DNA from: Acrocarpospora macrocephala
Lineage (GTDB): Bacteria; Actinomycetota; Actinomycetes; Streptosporangiales; Streptosporangiaceae
NCBI RefSeq assembly: GCF_009687865.1
Contig: NZ_BLAE01000078.1
Location: 1-55,361, forward strand
Length of the DNA: 55,361 nucleotides
Direction of reading: 5' to 3'
This document shows, in pieces, positions 1-8,226 of the stretch; the first letter of the stretch is position 1, and the number at the start of each line of letters is the position of its first letter. The notes under the pieces are model-generated. The model did no database searches, was not told the origin of the DNA, and saw nothing but the letters and a program-made list of their open reading frames with translations. A program made the translations under genes and the position numbers.

Positions 1-1077
1 GGTGGGGAGGGATTCGGCGCGGACCAGGACCAGCAGTTCGGTGGTGACCTTTTTGCTCAGCAGCGCTGACAGGGCGTCGGCTTGGCGGACCCGGAGTGGG
101 CGGTCGTCGTCTTTGCCTTTCGGCCGGGCGTAGGCGGCCAGGAACTCGCGCAGCCGGGCGCCGGCCTCCCGGGGCAGCCGGAACTCCCCCTCCACGCCGC
201 CGGTGCTGGACGGGCGGACCAGCAGGGAACGGGTGGCGTAGTCGGTTTCGGCGTCATCGTCCAGGGTGCCCGGGTCCAGCAGTTCACGCAGGTATCGCCC
301 GGCCTTGAGGATCTCGGCCGGGGAGGCGCTGTCGGCCAGGTCCAGCAGGATCGGCTCGGCCAGCGCCGCCTGCGCGTCGGTCAGGTGGGTGGTGACCTGG
401 CTGATCGCCTCGGCCGACCCCTCGGCGAGAGTACCGCGCGCCAGCCGGTCCCGGACGACAGGCAGGCGGGCCAGCTGGGTGGCCAGCCGGATCAGACGGG
501 ACGCGCCTCCTGCGGTCATGCCCGCCGAGGCACGCAGCCAGGTACCGGTGGAGGCGTGCCCGCCGCTGCCGGCACTCTTGGCCTCCCCGGTGGCGTGGAC
601 GCGTCCCACCCGGGCGGCGATCGCCGAGCTCAACCGGTCCTGGGCGAACAGCAGATCTTCCGTCTCGCCCACGCACAACCCGGCATCCTCGGGCAGGTCG
701 GTCGTCGCAATCCGGGAGGCGAGCTGCCGGAACGCGGCCACCAGCACCCCCGAACCCACCGGCTCGCCCGAGGGCTCCGACCCCGCCGAGCGGCCAGGAT
801 CGGTGGAGCGACCGGCGTCGGCCGAGCGGCCAGGGTCGGTGGAGGGGCCGGTGTCGGTGGAGCGGCTGTGGAGGAACTGATGCCGTGTGTTCTGCTGCCC
901 TGCGTCGCCGTATGTGTCGCTATGGGCGTCGTCGTGGGCGGAACGCTGGGGCGGGACGTAGTCAGGCGGGACGTAGTCAGGGTCCAGCACGGTGCCCTTC
1001 AGGAACGCGGGCAGCTCGCGTCCGCGGACGCCCTTCGCACGGGAGGGATCCCGCACGTCGATCGCAGACCCGAGCAT
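1..1077 (-). CDS. DUF222 / 13E12-repeat family protein, C-terminus cut by window edge
   Basis: An open frame runs from an ATG at 1077 leftwards to base 1 without a stop, giving at least 359 codons. A purine-rich ribosome-binding site (AAGGGGGGAG in gene sense) lies just upstream. Residues 1-110 are polar and contain a short degenerate repeat built on RSTDPGRSADAG. From about residue 115 the chain is alpha-helical and matches the DUF222 pattern: a segment ending in GMTAGGASRL, then helices around LPVVRDRLARGTLAEG and AEAISQV. Proteins of this family usually carry a C-terminal HNH nuclease domain, which would lie outside the window, so nuclease activity is inferred only. They are abundant, often multicopy genes in actinobacteria. 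The opposite strand is also open here but reads as low-complexity Gly/Arg/Pro. Confidence 0.8.
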   Translation of the reverse strand, partial: MLGSAIDVRDPSRAKGVRGRELPAFLKGTVLDPDYVPPDYVPPQRSAHDDAHSDTYGDAGQQNTRHQFLHSRSTDTGPSTDPGRSADAGRSTDPGRSAGSEPSGEPVGSGVLVAAFRQLASRIATTDLPEDAGLCVGETEDLLFAQDRLSSAIAARVGRVHATGEAKSAGSGGHASTGTWLRASAGMTAGGASRLIRLATQLARLPVVRDRLARGTLAEGSAEAISQVTTHLTDAQAALAEPILLDLADSASPAEILKAGRYLRELLDPGTLDDDAETDYATRSLLVRPSSTGGVEGEFRLPREAGARLREFLAAYARPKGKDDDRPLRVRQADALSALLSKKVTTELLVLVRAESLPT

Positions 1078-1562
1078 GAAGGCTCCCCCCTTTCTCTCCG
1101 GCGGATCCGAACAACCACCCTCACGCTATCGGGCGGCTATGACAAAACCTGGCCTTGATCCGCGACAAAACCGCAGGTCACGCTGCCGGTGAAAAGATCT
1201 ACCTACCCGCCACGATCCGAAGATCCATTCGCCACGCCCGATCAGGAGCAGCACACCAACCCACAGACCCTCAACCCGCGAAGAACAGGCCTAGCGGGTG
1301 GCCTCGCCCGTGATCCGCTGGCAGCCAGATCGGCAGCACTGACGACAGGATCAGTGCTGCCGCGTCCACGTTCACCACCGGTGCCTAGTTGGGTCTGAAC
1401 AGGTTCTCGAAAATTCAGATCGCCTTGGACAGGCCATCGACGATGGGCAGGACTATCGGCTACGTCATGGACGAATGGGACGAATAACTGTGCAGGTCGG
1501 GGCCGGGTAACGCCAAGGGCGGCCTCATTGATATCCCCCTGAAGCTAACTTCGAGGAGCGTC
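1078..1562. other. intergenic stretch with a decayed gene fragment
   Basis: This 485-base gap separates the divergent DUF222 gene and the ATPase gene. Its only recognisable content is the permease-gene remnant at 1291-1422, listed separately. The remaining sequence is less GC-biased than its surroundings. It should contain promoters for both flanking genes, but I see no confident -35/-10 pair. The ATPase gene has GAGGAG at 1553-1558, close to its GTG start. Confidence 0.5.
1291..1422 (-). pseudogene. decayed duplicate of the 3' end of the polyamine permease gene
   Basis: These 132 bases align base for base with 4278-4411, the last 40-odd codons of the permease gene, at roughly 84% identity by eye and in the same orientation. 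Read in the permease frame, the fragment carries a Trp-to-TGA change, a Gln-to-TAG change and a 2-base deletion near the end, so it cannot encode a functional tail. Similarity stops abruptly after ATCG at 1422 and at the gene's stop-codon end. It is therefore a displaced or duplicated gene end, and it forms a direct repeat with the intact gene on the other side of the two-gene ATPase cassette. Confidence 0.85.
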
Positions 1563-3887
1563 GTGTCCGAGACCTTGCGTGACCTGGTGACGGCCCGGCT
1601 CGCCGGCTCCTCGCTCGACCCCGCCGCGCAACGGATCATGTTGGAGGCGCTGGGGGAGGACGAGACGGGCCCAAGCCGTCCCATCCGGCGGGCGTACCTG
1701 CAGTCGGTGACGGTCAGTGGGTTTCGCGGCATCGGCCGTACGGCACGCCTCCCGCTCACGCCCCGTCCGGGGTTGACCCTGGTGGTGGGCCGGAACGGCA
1801 GCGGCAAATCCAGCTTCGCCGAAGCCGTGGAGATCGCGCTCACTGGTGACAATGCCCGCTGGAGCTCGAGGTCGGATATCTGGCGGCGGAGCTGGCGCAA
1901 CCTGCACGAGTCTGCGCCTCCGCAGGTTGCGGTGGAGCTGCTGCTGGAGGGCGACACTGAGCCGAGCACGGTATTGCGCGAGTGGACAGGCGAGGACGTG
2001 GGCGATTCCCGCGCTGAGGTGGAGCGGCCGGGCAGCGACCCGGTGCCGCTGGCTGAGCTGGGATGGGCGCCGGATCTGGCGCTGTACCGGCCGTTCCTGT
2101 CCTACTCTGAGCTCGGCCAGATGATCAGCGGCAAGCCGAGCGAAATGTACGACGCGGTCGCGACGATCCTGGGGCTGGAGCTGCTGGCCACCGCCGACAA
2201 GAACCTGCGCGACCGGGCCTCAGACCTGGAGAAGGTGATCAAGCAGGCCGACGCCGAACTGCCCGAGGTGGCGGACCTCGACGACCCGCGGGCCCAGGCG
2301 GCACAAGCCGTACTTCAAGCTAAGAAGAGGGACCTGGACCGTTTGGCCGAGCTGGTCGTGGGTGAGCACACCGTCGATGACGGCGAGCTGGCCCGGCTGC
2401 GGCGGCTGGCGGACCTGTCCGGACCGGACGTGGCTGTGGTCGAGCAGCGGGTGGCACGACTGCGTGCCGCTCTTGCCGCCGCGGAGCAGGTGCGGGGAAC
2501 GTCGGCGGAGGACGCGCGGCGGCGGGCCGAGCTGCTGGAGCGAGCGCTGGCGCACTTCTGCGGACAGGCGTGCCCGGTCTGCGGTGGTGAGCAGCTGGAT
2601 GAGGTGTGGGCTGGGCATGCTCATGACGAGGTGGCCAGACTGCGCGGAGAGGCTGCGGCTGCCGATGACGCGCGCCGGGAGCTGCGGTCCGCGGCACAAG
2701 CTGTACAGGACCTGGTGGAGAATCCGCCCGCCGGCGTGTCCTCCGAGGTGGGGGCGGCATGGGCGGCCTGCCGCACGCTCGACGATCCGGTCGCGCTGGC
2801 GCGGCAGGCGCCCATGGCAGCCATGGCAATGGCGGCCGCCTGCCGGGACGCGCGGGAGCAGGCGGTCAAGCGCTTGGCGGATCTGGACGGGCGGTGGAAG
2901 GAAACCGCGACGGCGCTGGCGGCGTGGCTGACGGTGGCCCGGCGAGCGGAGGCTGGCAGGCCGGAGCTGAAGCAGGTCAAGGCGGCGCGGAAGTGGCTTC
3001 GTGATGTCCACGATGAGCTGCGGGCCGAGCGGATGGCGCCGCTGGGAGAGACGTCCCAGCTGATCTGGAACTTGCTGCGGCAGCAGAGCAACGTGACGCT
3101 CGGGCCGGTCCAGCTCGCCGGTGCGGCCACCCAGCGGCGGGTGGTGATGGACGTGTCGGTGGACGATATCGAGGCGCCCGCGCTGGGGGTGATGAGCCAG
3201 GGTGAGTTGCACGCGCTCGCGCTGACGTTGTTCCTGCCGCGTGCGACGTCACGGCAGAGTCCGTTCAAGTTTTTGGTGATCGACGATCCGGTGCAGTCCA
3301 TGGATCCGGCCAAGGTGGATGGGCTGGCCCGAGTGCTGACGATGATCGCTGAGACCCGGCAGGTGGTCGTGTTCACCCATGACACACGGCTACCTCAGGC
3401 GTTGAAGTATCTGCGGCTGCCGGCGACCGTCGTCGAGGTGGTCCGCAAGGAACGGTCGGTGGTGGAGTTGAAGGAGTCCGACGATCCGGTGGCGCGGGCG
3501 CTGCGGGATGCGCGGGCGCTGGCCAAGCCGGGCAAGGTGCCCGCTGACGTGGTGCGGCACGTGTTGCCGGGACTCTGCCGTACCGCGCTGGAAGCGGCGT
3601 TCCTGGAGGTGGTGTGGCATCGGTTGCTGACCGCTGGGCGGGACCACGGGCTGGTGGAGCGGCAGATCGGCGACGCGCACAAGCTGACCGAGCTGGCCGC
3701 GCTGGCGTTGTTCGGGGACGCCTCGAAGTGGAGTCAGGTGCTGGGGGAGCTGAACCAGCGCTACGGCGGATGGGCGGCGGATCTGGTGGTGTTGTGCAAC
3801 AAGGCCACTCACCAGGCGGTCCGGTTCGACGATGTCGAGGAGTTGGTGCGTCAGACGGGTCGGCTGGCCAAGCTGGTGAGGGCGTGA
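1563..3887 (+). CDS. Rad50/RloC-like ABC ATPase with CPVC hook and C-terminal R-x3-E...H domain
   Basis: A 774-residue SMC/Rad50-type (AAA_23-like) ATPase with a GTG start behind GAGGAG. Walker A is GRNGSGKS at residues 76-83. Charged, coiled-coil-prone arms follow, with a CPVC motif at 337-340 that resembles a zinc hook. The ABC signature (MSQGEL) is near 544-549, and Walker B (FLVIDDP with Asp574-Asp575) precedes a switch-like FTHD. After the ATPase core there is a helical extension of about 130 residues with Arg673-x3-Glu677 and His750. Anticodon nucleases of the PrrC/RloC group combine this kind of ATPase, a hook (RloC) and an Arg/Glu/His active site, so an RNA-cleaving antiphage role is a reasonable inference. 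The Glu-His spacing (73) is longer than in PrrC, so this is not established. The stop overlaps the start of the next gene, indicating coupling. Confidence 0.75.
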   Translation: MSETLRDLVTARLAGSSLDPAAQRIMLEALGEDETGPSRPIRRAYLQSVTVSGFRGIGRTARLPLTPRPGLTLVVGRNGSGKSSFAEAVEIALTGDNARWSSRSDIWRRSWRNLHESAPPQVAVELLLEGDTEPSTVLREWTGEDVGDSRAEVERPGSDPVPLAELGWAPDLALYRPFLSYSELGQMISGKPSEMYDAVATILGLELLATADKNLRDRASDLEKVIKQADAELPEVADLDDPRAQAAQAVLQAKKRDLDRLAELVVGEHTVDDGELARLRRLADLSGPDVAVVEQRVARLRAALAAAEQVRGTSAEDARRRAELLERALAHFCGQACPVCGGEQLDEVWAGHAHDEVARLRGEAAAADDARRELRSAAQAVQDLVENPPAGVSSEVGAAWAACRTLDDPVALARQAPMAAMAMAAACRDAREQAVKRLADLDGRWKETATALAAWLTVARRAEAGRPELKQVKAARKWLRDVHDELRAERMAPLGETSQLIWNLLRQQSNVTLGPVQLAGAATQRRVVMDVSVDDIEAPALGVMSQGELHALALTLFLPRATSRQSPFKFLVIDDPVQSMDPAKVDGLARVLTMIAETRQVVVFTHDTRLPQALKYLRLPATVVEVVRKERSVVELKESDDPVARALRDARALAKPGKVPADVVRHVLPGLCRTALEAAFLEVVWHRLLTAGRDHGLVERQIGDAHKLTELAALALFGDASKWSQVLGELNQRYGGWAADLVVLCNKATHQAVRFDDVEELVRQTGRLAKLVRA

Positions 3888-4231
3888 TGACCGCGCTGGC
3901 GCTGCTGAGCTCGGCCGATCAGCTGCTGGGTCAGACGGTGGGCGTGTGGCCGCGGCCTGCGGCTTTGCTGTTGCGGTTGTCGCTCGAGCATGGCTTGCGG
4001 GAGTACTTTCAGCGCGTCCGGCCCGAGCTGAACAAGTGCACGATGCTGGAGCAGATGCTCTGCCTGGAGGCGTATGCCGGGTCCGGGGTGGCCCGGCAGT
4101 GTGCCATCTTGTGGTCGGGACTGAGCCAGGCGTGTCACTATCACGCCTACGAGTTGTCGCCGACGCCGGGTGAGTTGGGGCGCTGGCGGGAGGAGGTCGC
4201 TGCGGTGCTCAGGCTTCTGGGTACATCGTGA
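3887..4231 (+). CDS. small helical partner of the ATPase, resembling its C-terminal domain
   Basis: A 114-residue protein whose ATG overlaps the TGA of the ATPase gene (ATGA-type coupling), so the two are probably made together. It appears fully alpha-helical and has no signal peptide. Arg30-x3-Glu34 followed by Cys83, His84 and His86 parallels Arg673-x3-Glu677 and Cys744...His750 of the ATPase tail. Surrounding segments align by eye as well: LLLRLSLEHGLREYF against LCRTALEAAFLEVVW, and a helix rich in Leu/Glu before a Trp. I infer a stand-alone HEPN-like or related domain acting as toxin, regulator or dimer partner. I do not recognise a named family, so the function is open. Confidence 0.65.
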   Translation: MTALALLSSADQLLGQTVGVWPRPAALLLRLSLEHGLREYFQRVRPELNKCTMLEQMLCLEAYAGSGVARQCAILWSGLSQACHYHAYELSPTPGELGRWREEVAAVLRLLGTS

Positions 4232-4274
4232 ACTTCTCCTTTTGCGCTGCTCTCGAGAACCGTCCCGCGGGCGG

Positions 4275-5072
4275 CTAATAGCGGGTGGCCTCTCCGCTGA
4301 TCCGCTGGGCCAGCCAGATCGGCAGCACCGACAGCAGGATGAGCGCCGCCGCGACCACGTTCACCACCGGCGCCTGGTTGGGCCGGAACAGGTTCTCGAA
4401 GATCCAGATCGGGAGGGTGCGCACCCCCGCCCCGGCCGTGAACGTGGTCACGATGATCTCGTCGAAGGACAGCGCGAACGCCAGCAGCCCGCCCGCCAGC
4501 AGCGCCGACCGCATCATCGGGAACGTCACCAGGCGGAACGTGGTGAACGTGTCCGCCCCCAGGTCCGCCGACGCCTCCTCAATGGACACCCCGAGCCGCC
4601 GCAGCCGGGCCAGCACGTTGTTGTAGACCGTCACCACGCAGAACGTGGCATGCCCGACGATCACCGTGAACAGCCCGAGCGGCACCCCCAGCACCGAGTG
4701 GAAGGTGTTGCTGAGCGCGATCCCAGTCACGATGCCCGGCAGCGCGATCGGCAGCACGATCAGCAGCGACACCGTCTCCCGGCCGAAGAACGTGTGCCGC
4801 TGCACCGCGAACGCCGCCAGCGTGCCCAGCAGCAGCGCGATCAGCGTCGCCCCCGAGGCGGCCTGCACCGATGTCCACAGCGCCTCGCGCATGCCGGTGG
4901 AACGCCAGGCCGCCGCCCACCAGTCGAAGGTGAAGCCGGGCGGCGGCCAGCCGAACGTGCGGTCGGCGTTGAACGAGTTGAGCACCACCACGGCCAGCGG
5001 CACGTAGATCACGGCCAGCCCGGCCGCGAGGGCCGCCCACAGCGCGGCGCGAGCCGTACGAGACAGGTTCAC
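4275..5072 (-). CDS. potC: polyamine-type ABC transporter permease (PotC-like)
   Basis: A 265-residue inner-membrane permease with about six hydrophobic segments, the length usual for PotC. The EAA-type loop reads EEASADLGADTFTTF, and a typical stretch LSFDEIIVTTF follows. The GTG start at 5072 overlaps the TGA of the upstream permease by four bases (GTGA), which fixes the start; the frame stays open further upstream but loses membrane character. It is the last gene of the binding-protein/permease/ATPase operon. Its 3' end (4278-4411) is repeated as a pseudogene fragment at 1291-1422. Substrate is inferred as spermidine/putrescine or a related amine from family resemblance. Confidence 0.85.
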   Translation of the reverse strand: MNLSRTARAALWAALAAGLAVIYVPLAVVVLNSFNADRTFGWPPPGFTFDWWAAAWRSTGMREALWTSVQAASGATLIALLLGTLAAFAVQRHTFFGRETVSLLIVLPIALPGIVTGIALSNTFHSVLGVPLGLFTVIVGHATFCVVTVYNNVLARLRRLGVSIEEASADLGADTFTTFRLVTFPMMRSALLAGGLLAFALSFDEIIVTTFTAGAGVRTLPIWIFENLFRPNQAPVVNVVAAALILLSVLPIWLAQRISGEATRY

Positions 5073-5902
5073 AGGTTCTCCAGCGCTCCGGTCCGGCGCA
5101 CCGCCGCCAGGTAGACCAGCATGATGACCACCGGCACGGTCGCCACCGCCGCCGCGAACGGCAGGTTGTTGGCCGCGCCGATGTTGTCGTAGACCACGTT
5201 GCCGATCAGCTGCGACCGGCCGCCGACGATCTTCACGGTGATGTAGTCGCCCAGCGACAGCGAGAACGTGAAGATCGATCCGGCGGCGACGGCCGGGAAG
5301 GTGAGCGGCCACACGACCGTGCGGAAGGTCCGCCAGCCGCGCGCGCCCAGATCCCCGGCCGCGTCCAGCAGCGAGTTCGGCAGCCGCTCCAGGCCCGCGT
5401 AGATCGGCAGGATCATGTACGGCAACCACAGGTACGACAACGTGAGCACGGTCGCCCCCAGCCCGTACCCCCAGCCCAGAATGCCGCCGGTGGACAGCAG
5501 CACCCGCCACGCGTACGCCTTGACCAGATACGACGCCCACAGCGGCGTGAGCACCGCGATGACCAGCCAGCGCTGGGCCCTGGGCGAGGCCAGCTTGGCC
5601 ATCGCGAACGCCATCGGGAACGCGACCACCAGATCGATCAGTGTCACCGCCGCCGCGACCCCGAGCGAGCGCAACGCGATCGTCCGATACACCTCACCGG
5701 TGACCAGATCCTCGAAGTTCGCCCAGGTGAACGTCCTGACCAGGTTCCCGGTGAAGGTGTCGGTGGACCAGAACGCGGTCACCAGCAGCGCGGCCAGGGC
5801 GCCCAGATAGGCCAGCCCCAGCCACGCCATCGGCGCCGACAGCAGCAGCGACAGCCGGACCCCGGCGTGCCGGTGCAGGAAGGTCGCCAGTCGCCGCCTC
5901 AC
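5069..5902 (-). CDS. potB: polyamine-type ABC transporter permease (PotB-like)
   Basis: A 277-residue permease with an N-terminal cytoplasmic stretch and about six membrane helices, the first being SAPMAWLGLAYLGALAALL. The EAA loop is DAAGDLGARGWRTF. It pairs with the PotC-like protein to form the membrane channel of an importer. GTG at 5902 is taken as the start because it lies one base after the stop of the binding-protein gene, and an ATG two bases upstream runs straight into a stop. The end overlaps the next permease gene by four bases. Confidence 0.85.
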   Translation of the reverse strand: MRRRLATFLHRHAGVRLSLLLSAPMAWLGLAYLGALAALLVTAFWSTDTFTGNLVRTFTWANFEDLVTGEVYRTIALRSLGVAAAVTLIDLVVAFPMAFAMAKLASPRAQRWLVIAVLTPLWASYLVKAYAWRVLLSTGGILGWGYGLGATVLTLSYLWLPYMILPIYAGLERLPNSLLDAAGDLGARGWRTFRTVVWPLTFPAVAAGSIFTFSLSLGDYITVKIVGGRSQLIGNVVYDNIGAANNLPFAAAVATVPVVIMLVYLAAVRRTGALENL

Positions 5903-5903
5903 A

Positions 5904-7109
5904 TCAGCCCTTGATCTCGGTCCAGGCCCGCGTCCACTCCGCGTAGTCCTTGCAGGTCACGTCGGTGCGCCCGTCCAGGCACTGCGGGATCGGGGTGGTC
6001 CAGTAGTAGACCTTCGAGAAGTACTCCTCGTCGGTGGCGTGGAAGGTGTCGCAGTGCTTCGGGTCGGCCGTCTCCGCGCACGACTTGGCGTTCGACGGCG
6101 CCTCCCCGAACCACTCGGCCACCTGCGCGTTCGCCTTCGGGGAGATGATCCAGTCCAGCCACTTGTAGGCGCAGTTGGGGTTCTTGGCGGCGGCCGCCAC
6201 CATCCAGGTGTCCGACCAGCCGGTCGCGCCCTCCTTGGGCAGCGTCACCTCCACCGGGGCCTTGTCGGCCAGCGCCAGGTTGGCGATGACCTGCCAGGTG
6301 GTGCCCACCACGGTGTCGCCCGCCTTGAAGGCCTGGATCTCCTTGGTGTAGTCCGACCAGTACTCGCCGATGATGCCGCGCTGCTGCTTCAGCAGGTCCA
6401 CCGCCGCGGTGAACTGCTTGTCGTCCAGCGCGTACGGATTCTTGATGCCGAGTTCGGGCTTGGTGGCCATCAGGTAGACGGCCGCGTCCGCGATGTAGAT
6501 CGGCGAGTCGTAGGCGGTCACCGACCCCTTGTACGGCGAGGCGGGGTCGAACACCACCCCCCAGGAGTCGGGCGCCGGGCTGACCTTGTCGGTGCGCCAC
6601 ATCAGCAGGTTCGCGCCCCGGCCGTGCGGCACGCCGTACGAGACGCCGCCGACCGAGTTCCACGGCTTGTCCTTCAGACCGGAGAACACGTCCGCGTAGT
6701 TGGGGATCAGCGAGGTGTTCACCGGGGCCACCGTGCCGGCCGCGATCAGGCGGAGCGAGGCGTCGCCGGAGGCGGAGACGGCGTCGTACTCGCCGGTCTT
6801 CATCAGGTTGACCATCTCGTCGGAGGTGCCCGCGGTCTTGGTGTTGACCTGGCAGCCGGTGCTGCTCTCGAACTCGCTCACCCAGTCGACCTTGGGGTCG
6901 GTGGAGCCGTCCTCCACGTAACCGGCCCAGGCGACCAGGTTGACCTGGCCCTCGCCGGCGCCGAGGGAGGCCAGCGCCTCGATCTTCGGCGGGGTGAAGC
7001 CGCTGACGCCGGGGGCGGGGGCGGCGGTGCCGGTGGGTTCGGTGGAACCGCAGGCGGCGGCTAATGCCAGTGCTGCGACGGCTGCGGCGATACGGGGGGT
7101 TGATCGCAT
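5904..7109 (-). CDS. potD: extracellular polyamine-type solute-binding lipoprotein (PotD-like)
   Basis: A 401-residue type II periplasmic-binding-fold protein. The N-terminus has two charged residues, a hydrophobic run and ALAAAC, a lipobox that would attach it to the outer face of the membrane at Cys20. Recognisable segments include NLVAWAGYVEDG near residue 57 and SDTWMVAAAAKNPN with a downstream YKWLDWI typical of PotD-family proteins. It delivers the ligand to the two permeases downstream. The gene follows the ATPase gene by 15 bases, so the four genes form one operon in the order ATPase, binding protein, permease, permease. Confidence 0.85.
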   Translation of the reverse strand: MRSTPRIAAAVAALALAAACGSTEPTGTAAPAPGVSGFTPPKIEALASLGAGEGQVNLVAWAGYVEDGSTDPKVDWVSEFESSTGCQVNTKTAGTSDEMVNLMKTGEYDAVSASGDASLRLIAAGTVAPVNTSLIPNYADVFSGLKDKPWNSVGGVSYGVPHGRGANLLMWRTDKVSPAPDSWGVVFDPASPYKGSVTAYDSPIYIADAAVYLMATKPELGIKNPYALDDKQFTAAVDLLKQQRGIIGEYWSDYTKEIQAFKAGDTVVGTTWQVIANLALADKAPVEVTLPKEGATGWSDTWMVAAAAKNPNCAYKWLDWIISPKANAQVAEWFGEAPSNAKSCAETADPKHCDTFHATDEEYFSKVYYWTTPIPQCLDGRTDVTCKDYAEWTRAWTEIKG

Positions 7110-7124
7110 ATGAGCTCCTGATAT

Positions 7125-8144
7125 CTAGACGATCGCGAACTCGTGGCGGCGGTGCCACACGAGCCGGACCCTGGTGCCGCGCAGGCCCATCACGTCCATG
7201 GACGAGACCTGCAGGTTCTGCTGGAGGGCGATGAGCCGCCCGCCCGCGTCCAGATCCACCACGAACCGGGTGGCGGGCCCGGCGTAGACGACCTCGGTGA
7301 CCAGGCCGGTGGCGCTGTGCTCGCCGTCCCCGACGGTTTCGTCCGGCGGCGCGACGCGCAGCTTCTCGGGGCGGACGCTGAACGTGCCGTCCTTGCCGAG
7401 CACGGCCTGCGCCGCCTCGCCCGAGATCAGGTTGGAGGTGCCCACGAAACCGGCCACGAACGCGCTGGCCGGTCGCTCGTACACCTCGGCCGGGGTGCCG
7501 ACCTGTTCGACCCGGCCGTGGTTGAACACCGCGACCCGGTCGCTCATGGTCAGCGCCTCCTCCTGGTCGTGGGTGACGAACAGGAACGTGATGCCTACCT
7601 CGCGCTGGATCGCCTTCAGCTCGACCTGCATCTCCTCGCGTAACTTCAGGTCGAGCGCGCCGAGCGGCTCGTCAAGCAGCAGCACCCGGGGGCGGTTGAC
7701 CAGGGCGCGGGCCAGCGCCACGCGCTGCCGCTGGCCGCCGGAGAGCTCGCCGGGCCGCCGTTTGCCGAAGCCCTCCAGGCGGACCGTGGCGAGAGCTTCG
7801 AGGGCTTTCTCGCGGCGGTTGGGGACCTTCTTGACGCGCAGGCCGTACTCGACGTTCTGCAGCACGCTCATGTGCGGGAACAGGGCGTAGTCCTGGAAGA
7901 CGGTGTTCACGTCCCGCTCGAAGGGCGCCAGCCGGGTGACGTCCCGGCCGCCGAGCTCGACGGTTCCGGCGGTGGGGGTCTCGAAACCGGCGATCATCCG
8001 CAGCACGGTGGTCTTGCCGCTGCCCGACGGGCCGAGCATCGCGAAGAACTCGCCGTCCGCGACGCCCAGGTCCACACCCGCGACCGCCTCGACGCTCCCG
8101 AAGCTCTTGCGCAGCCCGCGCAGGGCCACCGCTTGGTCTGCCAT
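7125..8144 (-). CDS. potA: polyamine-type ABC transporter ATPase (PotA-like)
   Basis: A 339-residue ATPase with Walker [10 protein letters not shown], signature [15 protein letters not shown] and Walker [15 protein letters not shown]-terminal region of about 100 residues is consistent with a TOBE_2 regulatory domain. It energises the importer encoded downstream. Two in-frame ATGs exist, at 8156 and 8144. I prefer 8144 (MADQ) because a -10-like TATGTT at 8157-8152 ends seven bases before it, consistent with a leaderless message, and the 8156 ATG would lie inside that hexamer. An inverted repeat overlaps this promoter. Confidence 0.85.
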   Translation of the reverse strand: MADQAVALRGLRKSFGSVEAVAGVDLGVADGEFFAMLGPSGSGKTTVLRMIAGFETPTAGTVELGGRDVTRLAPFERDVNTVFQDYALFPHMSVLQNVEYGLRVKKVPNRREKALEALATVRLEGFGKRRPGELSGGQRQRVALARALVNRPRVLLLDEPLGALDLKLREEMQVELKAIQREVGITFLFVTHDQEEALTMSDRVAVFNHGRVEQVGTPAEVYERPASAFVAGFVGTSNLISGEAAQAVLGKDGTFSVRPEKLRVAPPDETVGDGEHSATGLVTEVVYAGPATRFVVDLDAGGRLIALQQNLQVSSMDVMGLRGTRVRLVWHRRHEFAIV

Positions 8145-8150
8145 GAAATT

Positions 8151-8172
8151 AAACATATGGTGTTAAATGTTT
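8151..8172. promoter_or_regulatory. inverted repeat over the transporter promoter, probable FadR-type operator
   Basis: AAACAT at 8151-8156 and ATGTTT at 8167-8172 form an inverted repeat with a 10-base spacer. It overlaps the inferred -10 of the minus-strand transporter operon and lies 54 bases before the divergent GntR-family gene. GGTGTTAA also occurs twice, at 8159-8166 and 8200-8207. GntR-family regulators commonly bind such short palindromes next to their own gene, so this is a likely operator for the neighbouring regulator. It is a marked AT-rich patch in GC-rich DNA. Confidence 0.45.
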
Positions 8173-8226
8173 CGCAACAAGACACGATCCGGTATCACAG
8201 GTGTTAACCGCGATGGAGGGAGCCAG

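Noticed and set aside
82-1158. Long open frame on the plus strand of about 358 codons
   Set aside because: It is antisense to the DUF222 gene and consists of Gly/Arg/Pro-rich low-complexity sequence, while the minus-strand frame matches a known family with a ribosome-binding site.
1563-4231. Insertion sequence carrying the ATPase genes
   Set aside because: No transposase and no terminal inverted repeats are visible; the flanking repeat is a gene end, not an IS end.
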